DNA of 64,000 nucleotides from Paenibacillus amylolyticus (GTDB taxonomy: Bacteria > Bacillota > Bacilli > Paenibacillales > Paenibacillaceae), in the NCBI RefSeq assembly GCF_001570725.1, contig NZ_BCNV01000007.1:224321-288320 (forward strand), in the 5' to 3' direction. The stretch's first letter is position 1, and each line of letters begins with the position of its first letter. Below, one piece after another: positions 33,974 to 43,728 of the stretch. A model generated the notes under the pieces. The model was given only the letters and a program-made list of their open reading frames with translations. It had not been told where the DNA came from and did no database searches. A program made the translations under genes and the position numbers.

Positions 33974-36283
33974 TTAAGGTGAGATTGCCTCCTGAAGGCG
34001 GCTGGCTTCATATACACGAAAACGTCCGTTGGACGAACCCACATATACTTCATTTCCAATTCGGTTAATCGTTCCATTCTTCGCATCCCGGTCCCGGTGC
34101 TCCGGGCTTCCCATCACAACGTCATGTACACGACCTAGCAATGCTCCATTCCTTTTGTTCAATACGAGCAAATTCTCGTCCATGGGCAACAGCAACTGAT
34201 CATCAATGATCAGATAACTTCCCTGATTCGTTGGATACCTTAGCGTTGCAATCGAATCTTTGGCACTCCAACGCGTCTCCCCCGTTTTATAATCCAAAGC
34301 CGCTGGATAGCCGTTCTTAATCACATACAACTGATCCTCTTCCACCAGGCCACGTTCAACCTTGCCCTTGAGCGTCCAGCGTGCTTTGCCTGTCTTGGCA
34401 TCGTACAGGGTGGTTGTAAAATCTTCATATTTTCCGTAATGATCGCCGTTTTTGTTCTCCCGGATCAACAGCATGCCATCATTCAGCACCTCAAATCGCT
34501 GTCCTGCCCGAGCAAGAAATTTTGCAAGTTTCTTGCCCGTGTTCAGATCAAGCAGTAGCCATTGATTATCCAGCGATATCCATCTTTCGGCATTCGTGGT
34601 TGCAAAGGGATTCATACGTTCGATCCCATCAAAATATGGATCATTCCCAAGTTGTTCTATGGTGGATCGTTTGGCCTTCAAGCTCCATACGGTTCGGCCC
34701 GATTGCGGATCGGCTGCAACCAGTTTATTCTTTTCCCAGTACAACACATAAGGGTCATCTGCACTCTTGTTCAATAGTTCATAACCTGTAGTCAGTTTGC
34801 GCGTCCACAATGTTTTTCCGTTCGCACTGTCCAGAACCGTCAACCTGCTATTGCTTGAGCCTTCATTTATCGGACTATTCACAACCACGACGTTTTTTGC
34901 CGCAGTAATGCCATTCAGACTGAAATTTTGCTTAGGAGTGTACGTCCATGTGACCTTTCCGTTCTTCAAGTTCAGATGACGGATACGCTCCACGTATTTT
35001 TTCTTGTCAGGGTCATAATCGCTGTAGATTGTAACGTATTGGCGTCCTGTCTCCAACTCTGCCTGCAATCTTCCAAAACCCCCATTAATCCTCCATAATT
35101 TCTGGCCCGAATGTCGGTCAAGAGCATATATGGAGCCTTCGTAGTAATCCCCGCTAAATCCACCGTCATCCCCTTTCATCAGGAGCACGTCATCCGTGGC
35201 TGCTTGTAAAAAAGTGTAGTTAATATCCCCCTGGTTCGTCCAAAGCGGTTTCCAGGGGATTGTCGTCGGCAGTGTTGTGCCATAGATTTTTGTTGTGAAC
35301 CCATATTCATCCGCCCGACTGATGTTCCAATCGGAAACAACAGCATTTCGATTATCCTGTGGTAGGTTCCAGCGTGTCCTGACCACCTTGCCATTCTTGT
35401 TAAATGTGACCAGATATTGCCCATCTTCCCGCTCATATCTCCAGGTCTGCCCAATACTCATTGAATAACCCGTGTAATTTAGATTGCTTGAACTCTCTTT
35501 CCAATCCGGCTCGCCTAACCACTCAGCCACTTGTTTGGAGGTAGTTGCCTTGTTCAGCTTAATATCTGTCAGATGGCGTATAACCGAAGTCTCCAGCGAT
35601 GCCTCCTGATTGAACCAGCCATCAGCCACATTCATTCGTTGATCTATATCCTTTTCCTTGATCCAGAGCAGTACAGGGCGATAAGTGGACGATTCCTTAT
35701 TCCAGATTCGAGGGGCAATGGAGACGCCATACCAGCCATCCCACGCGGCAACAATAACAGCTTTATCTGTTAGCCTTTTCTCAAAAGACCAGGTTGAAGC
35801 ACTACCCGGGGCCAAATACAGCTTACTGCCCGATTGAAGCGTGAAGCTTTGGGGAGCCGTTTTCGTCATGCTTCTGCTCCCTTTCAGCGCATACCAACTT
35901 GGCAGCCAAAAGTCTCCTTGCTCGGATGACTTGACCTGTATCCACTCACCACGAACCGATGCCAGGGTATACTTTTCACTTTTCGTCGTATAGTATTCAA
36001 TCCCCATCTGGTCAGCAGCCACACTGCCTTCCCTCCTGTTTTTGAACAGAGGGATGTCGGTCATGAGCGTAACAGGTTCACCTTGTTTGTAGACCAACTG
36101 TGTTGATGAGGCTTGGGGACTTGCCCCCAAGGCTTGTGGCGTTGTAGCCGAAGCTTGTCCTCCAAGCACGACCATTTTGAAATCCAGGAGCATCCATCCC
36201 GTCAACAGCACAGCAGATAATCCAGTCATGGTAATCCATTTGTACCCTGTTCTCTGCCAGTCAGGCCCCGTCTTCACTCTCAT
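33974..36283 (-). CDS. Membrane-anchored PQQ-like beta-propeller protein with SH3-like N-terminal part
   Basis: A 769-residue protein with a membrane anchor at ~15-40 and the rest outside the cell. Residues ~60-215 hold SH3-like segments (PLFKNRREG..., VRGEWIQVKSSEQGDFWLPSW), which in Firmicutes often bind cell-wall material. From ~350 on come repeated propeller blades of the PQQ type: ALDRHSGQKLWRINGG, LDSANGKTLWTRKL, ADPQSGRTVWSLKAK, YDAKTGKARWTLKG, LDYKTGETRWSAKD. PQQ cofactor-binding residues of true dehydrogenases are not evident, so this is probably a scaffold or binding protein. It ends 130 nt before metN on the same strand. Role unknown. Confidence 0.8.
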   Translation of the reverse strand: MRVKTGPDWQRTGYKWITMTGLSAVLLTGWMLLDFKMVVLGGQASATTPQALGASPQASSTQLVYKQGEPVTLMTDIPLFKNRREGSVAADQMGIEYYTTKSEKYTLASVRGEWIQVKSSEQGDFWLPSWYALKGSRSMTKTAPQSFTLQSGSKLYLAPGSASTWSFEKRLTDKAVIVAAWDGWYGVSIAPRIWNKESSTYRPVLLWIKEKDIDQRMNVADGWFNQEASLETSVIRHLTDIKLNKATTSKQVAEWLGEPDWKESSSNLNYTGYSMSIGQTWRYEREDGQYLVTFNKNGKVVRTRWNLPQDNRNAVVSDWNISRADEYGFTTKIYGTTLPTTIPWKPLWTNQGDINYTFLQAATDDVLLMKGDDGGFSGDYYEGSIYALDRHSGQKLWRINGGFGRLQAELETGRQYVTIYSDYDPDKKKYVERIRHLNLKNGKVTWTYTPKQNFSLNGITAAKNVVVVNSPINEGSSNSRLTVLDSANGKTLWTRKLTTGYELLNKSADDPYVLYWEKNKLVAADPQSGRTVWSLKAKRSTIEQLGNDPYFDGIERMNPFATTNAERWISLDNQWLLLDLNTGKKLAKFLARAGQRFEVLNDGMLLIRENKNGDHYGKYEDFTTTLYDAKTGKARWTLKGKVERGLVEEDQLYVIKNGYPAALDYKTGETRWSAKDSIATLRYPTNQGSYLIIDDQLLLPMDENLLVLNKRNGALLGRVHDVVMGSPEHRDRDAKNGTINRIGNEVYVGSSNGRFRVYEASRLQEAISP

Positions 36284-36378
36284 TCATCCCCATCCATTAG
36301 AAGTTTTTTCCATATAGACGCCTGTGATCAGGAAATAGTTACCGTTTACCTTAATATATTTTTCTTCATCTTCCCTTA

Positions 36379-37173
36379 TTACCTTACATCCACCATCGTA
36401 GCATGATAAGGAAAAGTGACCCCCATGTAATAAGCAGCGGTTAAGGTGAGCATATAATAAAATACAAACCACAGATCAGCTCGCGAATAGCCAATCTGAA
36501 TGTAATACGTCCGGCTGGCCCCATCCGTGAATCCCTTCGCTTCCATCGCTACGGCCATTCGCTGTGCACGGCGAATGCTCTGTGCCAGCAGCGGAATAGC
36601 GTAACGCTTCAGCGTACCATACACGTTCCAGCGAGAGCCGCGTTGCCTTGTTCCACGAATGCGAATCGCGTAACGGAGCGTCTGGAATTCATCCAGCAAA
36701 ATCGGGATCATGCGCATCGCCGCCAGAAAGCTATAGGCATATTTGGCGGGAAGCTTCCACTGCTGCATCAGGGAATAAAACAGTCTTACTGGCTTCGTTG
36801 TCAGTCCGAACAGCAAGCCCGCCGCTGCCATGCTCAGCGAGCGAAATCCCAAATGTAGTCCGCGATAGAAGCTCTCTTCTGTAATATGAATCAGTCCCCA
36901 CTTATACCACGTGGTCTCGCCCTTACCAAACATCATCATACCTGTAGACGTAGAGATAAATACCAGAATGAATGGTGATGCGTACAGCATCAATCTGTAC
37001 CACGGGTGGCCTGTCCAGCACAGTAACAGCATCATAGCTACCGCGACGTTGGCCATTACATTCAGATTGTGAATAAGGATAACGAAGACAAACATCAATG
37101 TCAGAATAATCATCTTCAAGCCGGGATTGACGGCATGAAGCCAGGTTTCACGGTGAGGAAACGACAGTTGCAT
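36379..37173 (-). CDS. ykoC: ECF transporter T component (YkoC-type, EcfT)
   Basis: A 264-residue integral membrane protein. ATG 37173 has GGGAGG seven bases upstream and overlaps the end of the ATPase gene by 26 nt, so translation is coupled. It has about five membrane segments and the two coupling helices typical of EcfT, with the short Ala-X-Gly motifs in AIRIRGTRQRG and AMEAKGF. It links the ATPase to the substrate-binding YkoE. It is the last gene of ykoE-ykoD-ykoC, under the TPP riboswitch upstream. Confidence 0.9.
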   Translation of the reverse strand: MQLSFPHRETWLHAVNPGLKMIILTLMFVFVILIHNLNVMANVAVAMMLLLCWTGHPWYRLMLYASPFILVFISTSTGMMMFGKGETTWYKWGLIHITEESFYRGLHLGFRSLSMAAAGLLFGLTTKPVRLFYSLMQQWKLPAKYAYSFLAAMRMIPILLDEFQTLRYAIRIRGTRQRGSRWNVYGTLKRYAIPLLAQSIRRAQRMAVAMEAKGFTDGASRTYYIQIGYSRADLWFVFYYMLTLTAAYYMGVTFPYHATMVDVR

Positions 37174-38719
37174 CAGATAACCTCCCGTCATCCACCGTCC
37201 AGATTCGGGTGCAATATCTTTTTACAATCTCACGGTCATGGGTAACCATAACGATGGCTGTTCCTTCACGCCGCAATTGCTCCAGTTGTGCCAACATGGC
37301 GAACGTATTACGGGCATCCTGTCCAAATGTAGGTTCATCCAACAGCAAAATACGCTGCTCTCTCACCAGTGCGGAGGCAACACTCAAGCGTCGTTTCTGC
37401 CCCATCGATAATTGGTAAGGATGACGCTCGGACAGATCGATTAGCCCAAATTGCTTCAGCATATGCTCAGTCCTGTCATGTCTTTCTTTCGTAGTAAGCG
37501 TGCCCCCAAGCAAGGAGAATTCCACTTCTTCCGCGACGGTGTTGGTCACAAATTGAAATTCCGGATTCTGAAATACAAACGCAATTCGATCTGCGAGTTG
37601 CTCCGTTTTACCAGAGGGATGACCATCCACCTCATAGTGACCTGTCGTCTTCAAAATATTCATCAGGGATAATAACAATGAACTCTTGCCTGCACCATTG
37701 GCTCCCACAACACCGATCCAGTCTCCATGCCATACCTTGACCTGTTCCACCTGAATGGAGGATGTTTTCCCACGCCATCCGGTAAACTGCTGTAAATCCA
37801 GTGCAGGCTGATAGAGGGACGCTACAGGCGATAAAGATGATACGTGAGATACGGGGAATGTCCCTATTGTTTTGGATAAACCAGACGATTGCTGTGCTTC
37901 CAAGCTCGGAAAGCCCTGATCCACACACATTTGCAGCTCTCCAGAGATACTTTCCTGTTCTTCCTTGGTTGCTTGCTCTCGCTCCTCCCACACGCCCGGA
38001 TACCAGATTCCATAAGTCTTTAGCTTGTCACGTTCATGCGTGAATACCTGCTGTGCTGGCCCATCTGCCACGATCTTTCCTTCAGGTGATAACACAACGA
38101 TGCGGTCGACCATATCGACAATCTCATTGATTTTATGTTCAACGATAATTAACGTCTTGTCACTGGCGATCCGTTTGACGGTATCCCACACCTGGGAAGT
38201 CCCCTCATCATCCAGCAGTGCAGTGGGTTCATCCAGAAACAACACCTCCGGGTCCATGGCAAGCATCGAAGAGATCGCAAGACGCTGCTTCATCCCCTGA
38301 GACATCGATTGGATTAATGTCCGATTTTGTTCAAAGGATAACCCCACCTGATCCAGATAATATTCAATCAGACCCGCCATCTCTTCACGCGGAATATTTC
38401 GATTTTCCAGCACAAATGCGATCTCCTCATCCGTATAGGACATACAGAACTGGGTATCCGGTTCTTGAAAGACCACTCCCGCCTTCGTCGGAATCTGGAT
38501 ATCATCACATTTCATCGGGATCTCAACCGAACGTGGTATCAGACCGCTCAATATTTGCAATAACGTCGATTTCCCGGAGCCGCTAGGTCCAAGCAACAAC
38601 ACTTTCTCCCCTTGACGCACAGAGAGAGACAAGCCTTGAAATACCAAGGCCTTCTCTCCCGGGAACTTGCATCTTAGATTCGTCACACTTACCGCTTGCG
38701 AATTCCCTTCCCCGTTCAT
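37148..38719 (-). CDS. ykoD: ECF transporter dual ATPase (YkoD-type)
   Basis: A 523-residue protein with two fused nucleotide-binding domains. First: Walker A GPSGSGKST at 44-52, signature SMSQGMKQR, Walker B VLFLDEPTALLD. A low-complexity linker spans ~245-310. Second: Walker A GANGAGKSS at 339-347, signature QLSMGQKRRL, Walker B LLLDEPTFGQD. Both signature motifs deviate from LSGGQ. Such fused ATPases drive ECF importers of vitamins and metals. Its start codon is directly adjacent to the ykoE stop, consistent with one transcript. Confidence 0.93.
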   Translation of the reverse strand: MNGEGNSQAVSVTNLRCKFPGEKALVFQGLSLSVRQGEKVLLLGPSGSGKSTLLQILSGLIPRSVEIPMKCDDIQIPTKAGVVFQEPDTQFCMSYTDEEIAFVLENRNIPREEMAGLIEYYLDQVGLSFEQNRTLIQSMSQGMKQRLAISSMLAMDPEVLFLDEPTALLDDEGTSQVWDTVKRIASDKTLIIVEHKINEIVDMVDRIVVLSPEGKIVADGPAQQVFTHERDKLKTYGIWYPGVWEEREQATKEEQESISGELQMCVDQGFPSLEAQQSSGLSKTIGTFPVSHVSSLSPVASLYQPALDLQQFTGWRGKTSSIQVEQVKVWHGDWIGVVGANGAGKSSLLLSLMNILKTTGHYEVDGHPSGKTEQLADRIAFVFQNPEFQFVTNTVAEEVEFSLLGGTLTTKERHDRTEHMLKQFGLIDLSERHPYQLSMGQKRRLSVASALVREQRILLLDEPTFGQDARNTFAMLAQLEQLRREGTAIVMVTHDREIVKRYCTRIWTVDDGRLSDATVVSSP

Positions 38720-39313
38720 CTAATCCAGAGCCTCATAATCTTGTTTGGATACCGGTCTGAGCGAACGCGTTACACCTGTCAGTTCCAATGCTTTGGCGAG
38801 ATAATAAGCGAACACTCCGGCAATCAGAATACTTCCAATGAAGCGGAACCCGATAAATAACGTATAGTTCCACGCCGAGAGTGAATCAATATACCCGTAC
38901 TGGTAATCCAGCAAGAGCGAAGCCGCCGCTGCACCTATGGCTGCAAGACAAGTGACAAACAGATTGGTTTTTCGATACAGAAATGCGGCGAAGAATATTT
39001 CGGCTCCCAGGCCTTGCAAGAGACCATACACCAGTGTGGACATGCCCCATTCACTGCCTAGAAAAGCACTCACCGTTGAAGCCGCTACCTCAGCAAGAAT
39101 CGCCACACCTGGTTTACGAATGATGACAAAAGCAAACGTGCCTGCCATAAACCACATGCCGTAGATCATCTGCTCCGCATGAACGCCGAATGGTTTCATC
39201 AGGTCATACGTAGGTCCCCATATCTTGTAAATCACTCCGAATACCACTGCGATCACGATGGTTACCAGAATATCCGTTAGTTTCAATCGTTTGTTGCCTG
39301 CTGTTGCTGCCAT
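38720..39313 (-). CDS. ykoE: ECF transporter substrate-binding membrane protein YkoE (thiamine precursor uptake)
   Basis: A 197-residue membrane protein with about six segments, starting at ATG 39313 behind AAGGAAG; the frame is open further 5' without a ribosome site. It matches YkoE: the N-terminal LTDILVTIVIAVVFGVIYKI, the aromatic GMWFMAGTFAFVIIRKPG, and GLGAEIFFAAFLY. YkoE confers substrate choice, thought to be hydroxymethylpyrimidine or thiamine. The TPP riboswitch in its leader is independent support. A 169-bp repeat element lies between that switch and this gene. Confidence 0.92.
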   Translation of the reverse strand: MAATAGNKRLKLTDILVTIVIAVVFGVIYKIWGPTYDLMKPFGVHAEQMIYGMWFMAGTFAFVIIRKPGVAILAEVAASTVSAFLGSEWGMSTLVYGLLQGLGAEIFFAAFLYRKTNLFVTCLAAIGAAAASLLLDYQYGYIDSLSAWNYTLFIGFRFIGSILIAGVFAYYLAKALELTGVTRSLRPVSKQDYEALD

Positions 39314-39360
39314 GTTCTCTACTTCCTTCCTCTGCTCCCTGTGGGGGTTATAAAAGTGTG

Positions 39361-39529
39361 TGTTCAAAAAGACTGGTTTTCAGTACCAAGAAGATGGGAT
39401 GAAGCTAGAAATGGAGTAGCGGAGCGTAGGGAAAACTACGTGAGCAACGGACATTTCGGCTGAATTCCATATTCGATGCTGATGATGCCGTCAGGCATCC
39501 TTCGTAATCAAAAGCAGACTTTTTGAACA
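39361..39529. repeat. 169-bp MITE-like element with inverted ends in the ykoE leader
   Basis: TGTTCAAAAAGACTG at 39361 is mirrored by CAGACTTTTTGAACA ending at 39529: 14 of 15 bases are inverted repeats. The inside codes for no protein and has short internal repeats (GTAGCGGAGCGTAGGG). The layout is that of a miniature inverted-repeat element or a repeat family moved by a transposase in trans. No clear target duplication is visible. It sits between the leader terminator (39546-39577) and the ykoE ribosome site. There is no second copy in this window. Confidence 0.7.
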
Positions 39530-39545
39530 ACCTCTAAAAATAAAC

Positions 39546-39577
39546 AAAAAAAGCCTCCCCGGTTCCGGGCAGGCCTT
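39546..39577 (-). terminator. Leader terminator of ykoEDC (expression platform)
   Basis: On the minus strand a ~12-pair GC-rich stem with a two-base apex and a run of seven T. It lies ~170 nt downstream of the TPP aptamer and is the probable OFF structure of the switch. Confidence 0.82.
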
Positions 39578-39743
39578 ACGCACAGAATACAATCCTCACA
39601 ACGATGTATGGGATGGATGTCGAAAAGACGGAATATCAATCACTCCCTCTCCGTTGCAGCAGACCAACCACCGCAGCTAAAAGAAGTCATGTTGTTTTCC
39701 CCATTAATTTGCACATTTCACCCTTACACATTGTAAATCCATG

Positions 39744-39835
39744 TTCTCTACGCTGGCATTACCCAGATCAGATGTACGGTCAGCGGCACAAGGCCACTCT
39801 CTCAGCCCAACTTCATTGAGCTCCCGGTTCACTTA
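39744..39835 (-). ncRNA. TPP riboswitch (THI element) controlling ykoEDC
   Basis: On the minus strand the conserved blocks appear in order: CGGGAGC, GGGCTGAGAG, GACCG, CTGATCTGGGTAATGCC, AGCG. These form the pyrimidine- and pyrophosphate-binding helices of the THI box. With thiamine pyrophosphate bound, transcription should stop at the downstream terminator. Confidence 0.93.
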
Positions 39836-39848
39836 TTTCATTGCTTCT

Positions 39849-39877
39849 AATGTACATCAGATGGGTAATTGTGGCAA
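39849..39877 (-). promoter_or_regulatory. Promoter of the TPP riboswitch-ykoEDC transcript
   Basis: Minus strand TTGCCA (39872-39877), 17-nt spacer, TACATT (39849-39854), starting just upstream of the aptamer and right after the pectate lyase stop. The pectate lyase has no terminator of its own here. Confidence 0.55.
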
Positions 39878-39881
39878 TCCT

Positions 39882-40550
39882 TTAATATTGCGTGTTTCCA
39901 GACTGGCTCGTTTTTCCTGAAGCAAAGCCTTTGAACAGCGTTGGCACTTTGGAATAACGTGTATTTGTGATTTTACCTACAGTAGAGCTGCTATCTGTCC
40001 GCAGGATGGAATCCTTTACATTGGAAATGTCAGAGTTGGACACATTCATTGTGACCGCATAGGATGTTCCGCCATTTTGACGCACCAGCTTGCCAATATC
40101 ATTCGCTTTGAAATTTTTAATATTGATCGTACCGGACGCATTCATCTGGAACACTTTGTCATAGGCCTTGTACGCCGCACCACCCGTGATATTTACAGTG
40201 CCTGCGGATTTCAGCGTGAGCGCATCCTCACCGACATCCTTCCAGGTTACATTCTCAATATTACAATTGCCATAACAGTGCACGCCATCGGCTGCCGGTG
40301 CTTCAATCACAACATTTTTTAACGTAGCTCCTGCTTCTAATCGGAAAATAGGCTTCTGGTTCTCGGCCTGGCTGCCATCTCCTAATGTTTTGGGATCTGC
40401 GGCAACACTTTTGCCTTTACCATCATACGTCGTTCCTTTTGGAACAATAATCGTTGTCTTTACAATCTCGGGAGCTGCCGACACCGGAATTGCACCAAAT
40501 GCAGAAGCAAGCAGACCAACCGACAACAATACCGTCAACATCTTTTTCAT
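39882..40550 (-). CDS. Secreted pectate lyase, polysaccharide lyase family 3
   Basis: A 222-residue enzyme. ATG 40550 is used (GGGAGG 10 bases upstream, followed by a signal peptide MKKMLTVLLSVGLLASAFGA with cleavage near VSAA). The mature part is a small parallel beta-helix of PL3: FRLEAGATLKNVVIEAPAAD, then GVHCYGNCNIENVTWKDVGE and DALTLK, then KVFQMNASGTINIKNF. Conserved acidic residues around DVGEDAL are calcium ligands in this family. It cleaves polygalacturonate by beta-elimination outside the cell. The length is typical. It is a single-gene unit between ykoE and an SLH protein gene. Confidence 0.92.
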   Translation of the reverse strand: MKKMLTVLLSVGLLASAFGAIPVSAAPEIVKTTIIVPKGTTYDGKGKSVAADPKTLGDGSQAENQKPIFRLEAGATLKNVVIEAPAADGVHCYGNCNIENVTWKDVGEDALTLKSAGTVNITGGAAYKAYDKVFQMNASGTINIKNFKANDIGKLVRQNGGTSYAVTMNVSNSDISNVKDSILRTDSSSTVGKITNTRYSKVPTLFKGFASGKTSQSGNTQY

Positions 40551-40817
40551 AAATAAACATCCTCCCTTATTTGGATTGAATGGGTTCAAGCAGAGACTTG
40601 TCTTCCTATAAACTAAGAGAAAAATCTCTGTCTTCGGAACCTACCCTGATCCTATCAAATAAAGGAATGTTACGAGAATAATCATTAGGTCACGTAATCA
40701 TTTTCCAGCATAGGACATGATGTTTCAGTATACTTTGGGGTATCATGTCTACTTGTTATGTACCGATATCAACTTCGGATATGCTCTATTTACAGCCACC
40801 AAAAGATTTAGACACGT

Positions 40818-40859
40818 AAAAAAAGAAACCCTTAGTCTTTTTTAAAGACAGGGTTTCTT
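40818..40859 (-). terminator. Intrinsic terminator of the SLH protein gene
   Basis: On the minus strand a ~16-pair stem (AAGAAACCCT...AGGGTTTCTT with small mismatches) is followed by a T-run. It lies ~35 nt past the stop codon. Confidence 0.85.
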
Positions 40860-40893
40860 CGTGATACATTTAAAACTAATCTAAATACTCTAT

Positions 40894-43728
40894 TTATTCT
40901 AGAGTTTCCAATTCATTTTCGTTAATTTCATCCGATGGTTGAAGTGAAGTGAGTGGGTCAACATTGGTAAATTCATTTACTGCTTCATAAGTAACCACAC
41001 CTTCTTCAGAAACGATCATTCTAAGAACGACCCAGTATCTTTCATTACCACTGGCATCTGCTACAGTATACGTTGCACTTGGAGTGGCTACAGCACCATG
41101 GAACACGTCAATTTTGGCACCAGATTTCTTGATTGTGCTTGATCCAGAGAAATGATGAACATAGAATGTATACGTTCCAGGAAGTAAGTGACGAATGGTT
41201 GTCGTTTCAGGTCCGTATGAAGTTACATCATCCAAATCCAAATCAACCATAAGTTCGCCATTATTATAATATTGTTTATCAGAGTAGAACGTATGGAACA
41301 TTTTCTCATCACCTGCAGGACCTACGAGGTGTGAATCCAGATCCACTGGATCTTTACCCCAAGTTAACACGAAGCGGGTTTCATCTTGTGTAGGTATTTC
41401 TATAGCAGTTTGATTCTCACGTTTATTCTCCACATTCACTGCCGAGACACCAATGAGATAAGTTGTAATATATTTTGTATCTCCACCTCCAAGTTCACCT
41501 GTGTAGATTCCTGGGGGAAGATTGATATAGTAGTTTCCTTGAGTATTCGTTTTGACAGTACCAACAATTTCACCTGTTTTGTTGTCCAGGCCTCTTCTAA
41601 AAGAAATACTTAAATTGGCAACCGGTGCTCCAGCTACATCCTTGATGTGACCACCGAATCCAGTAAGTTTGATTGCACCACTTTGGCTTCCTGCAAAATG
41701 TGTTTTATTAACATCTGACTCCACAGTGATGTACAATGTGGCTCCATAGCTATCAATAGCATCAAAAGTAAATTCGCCATTGCCGTACTGCAAGTTATTC
41801 AATTGTTGTTCCGCCCCATCAAAATAGGCACGAACTACGAAATCATTTGCAGTCAGTTCAGAAGCTTCCAAACCCTCAGAAAAATTCAACTTTACGCTTC
41901 CATTTGTAACTTGAATCCCTTGGAGTGTCGGATAGACTGTTCCTTCGTTATAGACTGTAACGGTTACTGGAACATTGATTTCGAAATTTCCATATTTGGC
42001 TTTTACCACTGTCGTACCGTTGCCTTTAGCTTGAATCTTGCCTGAGTCAACAATGGCAATAGTGCTATCCTCGACATTCCATTCTGCAATGGAAGTGATA
42101 TCTTTGATCGCTGAGGTAGTCATACCCGTGAATACGATCTGACGGGTCGAATCAATTGCTGAAAACTCTGTTTCTTGAGGTGAATAAACTATACTAGTCA
42201 CTGTAGGGTCTACCTCAATAGCTGGTGGTTGATTAAGTTGACTAAAATCAATACCTTCTACATTGACCAGTGCTGAAGATAATGTTCCCGTTCCAGAAAA
42301 TTGTACGATTGCATTTAATATAGCCCGGTTCACTACAGCACCATGGTTAATTTTAAACACTGTGTTCAATGCTTCTTGGAACACTTCGAGATTTCCAATG
42401 GTGGAATTATCTCCGAACTCCACTGAAACTTGCTCTGCATGAACCATTACAGAGTCGAAGCTTCCACTGAGCACTACCGAAGAATTATGGGGAATCGACT
42501 CTGCTATCTCAATCGGTCCGACATCACCCGTGGAGACATTCTGTACGATTGCACCAGATCTAATCTCAATCTGCTGAACATCACTTCCACCTTCAAGGAC
42601 CAAACGAATACTGCCATCCGCTTTATCAACAATCACTGTTGCAAAAACCGAGTCCACTGCATGAATACTATTTGGTCCTCCGCCTTGAATCTCAGTAGTT
42701 CCCGTGACACTAACATTATCAAGAGTCACGTCACCGTTTCCTACGGACTCAAGTATCTTCAGCTTACCATTTACTTTGGTGTTTTTTAGAACGACACCTT
42801 GAGAACTAATCGTTACATTTCCAGTTACATTACCAAGAGTATATGTACCTGGAGCAGAGAGATTATTACTAGGGGCTTGTTCCCCGCCTCCACTATTTCC
42901 ACCATTGTTACTTCCGTTCCCTTTATCTCCGGAGCTGCTACCGCTATTTCCCTTACTGTTACCTTCAGAAGGTTTTGTTGTTTCAGGCGTTACTTCATTA
43001 GAATCTTCAGTATCAATCTCTGTCTTGGTAGGAACCATGTAACTATCATATGTAGACTTATTTATCACAAATTCATATGCAAGTCTCGCTAGCGCCTGTC
43101 GATCTGCTATGCCTGATGGATTAAATTTGACTGTTCCATCTTTTTGAACTAAACCTTTAATAAAACCAGATTGATAGGCAAGTGACACAGAATCTTTCGC
43201 CCAGTTAGATACTTGACCTAAATCTGAGAGTTGAGGCTTGGATGTTTGACTCGTTACATTTTGATGCTCCCAACCAAAGGCTCTAACAAAAAATACAGCC
43301 AACTCTTCTCTTGTCACATTTTTATTAGGTGAGAAGCTATCTTTAGAGGTACCTTGAGCAATTCCAGATTTGACAAGTGCACCTACATATCCGGCATACC
43401 ATTGATCTTCCTTTACATCTCTGAATTGACTTGCTTCGACATGATCAGGCTTTAAATTAAGCGCACCGACCATAATTTTTGCTAATTGAGCCCGTGTTAC
43501 CGAATCGGAAGGTTTAAATGTCCCATCAGTAAATCCCGTGAGTATTCCTTGTTCTACTAATTTGGTTATTTCCGTTTTGGCATACGAATTATCAATATCA
43601 GTAAAAGAAGTTTTAGATGTAGCCACTTCTGCCGATACAGATAAATTGATAGATAACATAGACACAATCAGCGACGTAGAAAGCATTAACGATAGTTTGT
43701 GATTAAACTTTTTCCATTTTGAATTCAA
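40894..43728 (-). CDS. SLH-domain surface protein with Ig-like and YfaP/DUF2135-like C-terminal parts
   Basis: A 944-residue cell-surface protein. The start is uncertain; TTG 43728 is preferred because GAGGAG lies ~12 bases upstream and a good signal peptide follows (KKFNHKLSLMLSTSLIVSM, cleavage near VSA). Three SLH domains lie at ~40-210 (ITGFTDGTFKPSDSVTRAQL-like: TGFTDGTFKPSDSVTRAQL), anchoring it to secondary wall polymer. A Ser/Gly/Asn linker follows, then a ~200-residue beta-helix-like stretch. A Big-2-type Ig domain is next, then a carboxypeptidase-regulatory-like fold (GNYYINLPPGIYTGEL) and a DUF2135-like domain (LTWGKDPVDLDSHLVGP). The C-terminus is acidic. It has its own promoter (43820-43847) and terminator. 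The bound ligand is unknown. Confidence 0.85.
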   Translation of the reverse strand: MNSKWKKFNHKLSLMLSTSLIVSMLSINLSVSAEVATSKTSFTDIDNSYAKTEITKLVEQGILTGFTDGTFKPSDSVTRAQLAKIMVGALNLKPDHVEASQFRDVKEDQWYAGYVGALVKSGIAQGTSKDSFSPNKNVTREELAVFFVRAFGWEHQNVTSQTSKPQLSDLGQVSNWAKDSVSLAYQSGFIKGLVQKDGTVKFNPSGIADRQALARLAYEFVINKSTYDSYMVPTKTEIDTEDSNEVTPETTKPSEGNSKGNSGSSSGDKGNGSNNGGNSGGGEQAPSNNLSAPGTYTLGNVTGNVTISSQGVVLKNTKVNGKLKILESVGNGDVTLDNVSVTGTTEIQGGGPNSIHAVDSVFATVIVDKADGSIRLVLEGGSDVQQIEIRSGAIVQNVSTGDVGPIEIAESIPHNSSVVLSGSFDSVMVHAEQVSVEFGDNSTIGNLEVFQEALNTVFKINHGAVVNRAILNAIVQFSGTGTLSSALVNVEGIDFSQLNQPPAIEVDPTVTSIVYSPQETEFSAIDSTRQIVFTGMTTSAIKDITSIAEWNVEDSTIAIVDSGKIQAKGNGTTVVKAKYGNFEINVPVTVTVYNEGTVYPTLQGIQVTNGSVKLNFSEGLEASELTANDFVVRAYFDGAEQQLNNLQYGNGEFTFDAIDSYGATLYITVESDVNKTHFAGSQSGAIKLTGFGGHIKDVAGAPVANLSISFRRGLDNKTGEIVGTVKTNTQGNYYINLPPGIYTGELGGGDTKYITTYLIGVSAVNVENKRENQTAIEIPTQDETRFVLTWGKDPVDLDSHLVGPAGDEKMFHTFYSDKQYYNNGELMVDLDLDDVTSYGPETTTIRHLLPGTYTFYVHHFSGSSTIKKSGAKIDVFHGAVATPSATYTVADASGNERYWVVLRMIVSEEGVVTYEAVNEFTNVDPLTSLQPSDEINENELETLE

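Noticed and set aside
33974..36283. PQQ-dependent dehydrogenase
   Set aside because: Blades are of the PQQ type but no catalytic Asp/Glu or cysteine-pair region is evident, and the N-terminal part is SH3-like.
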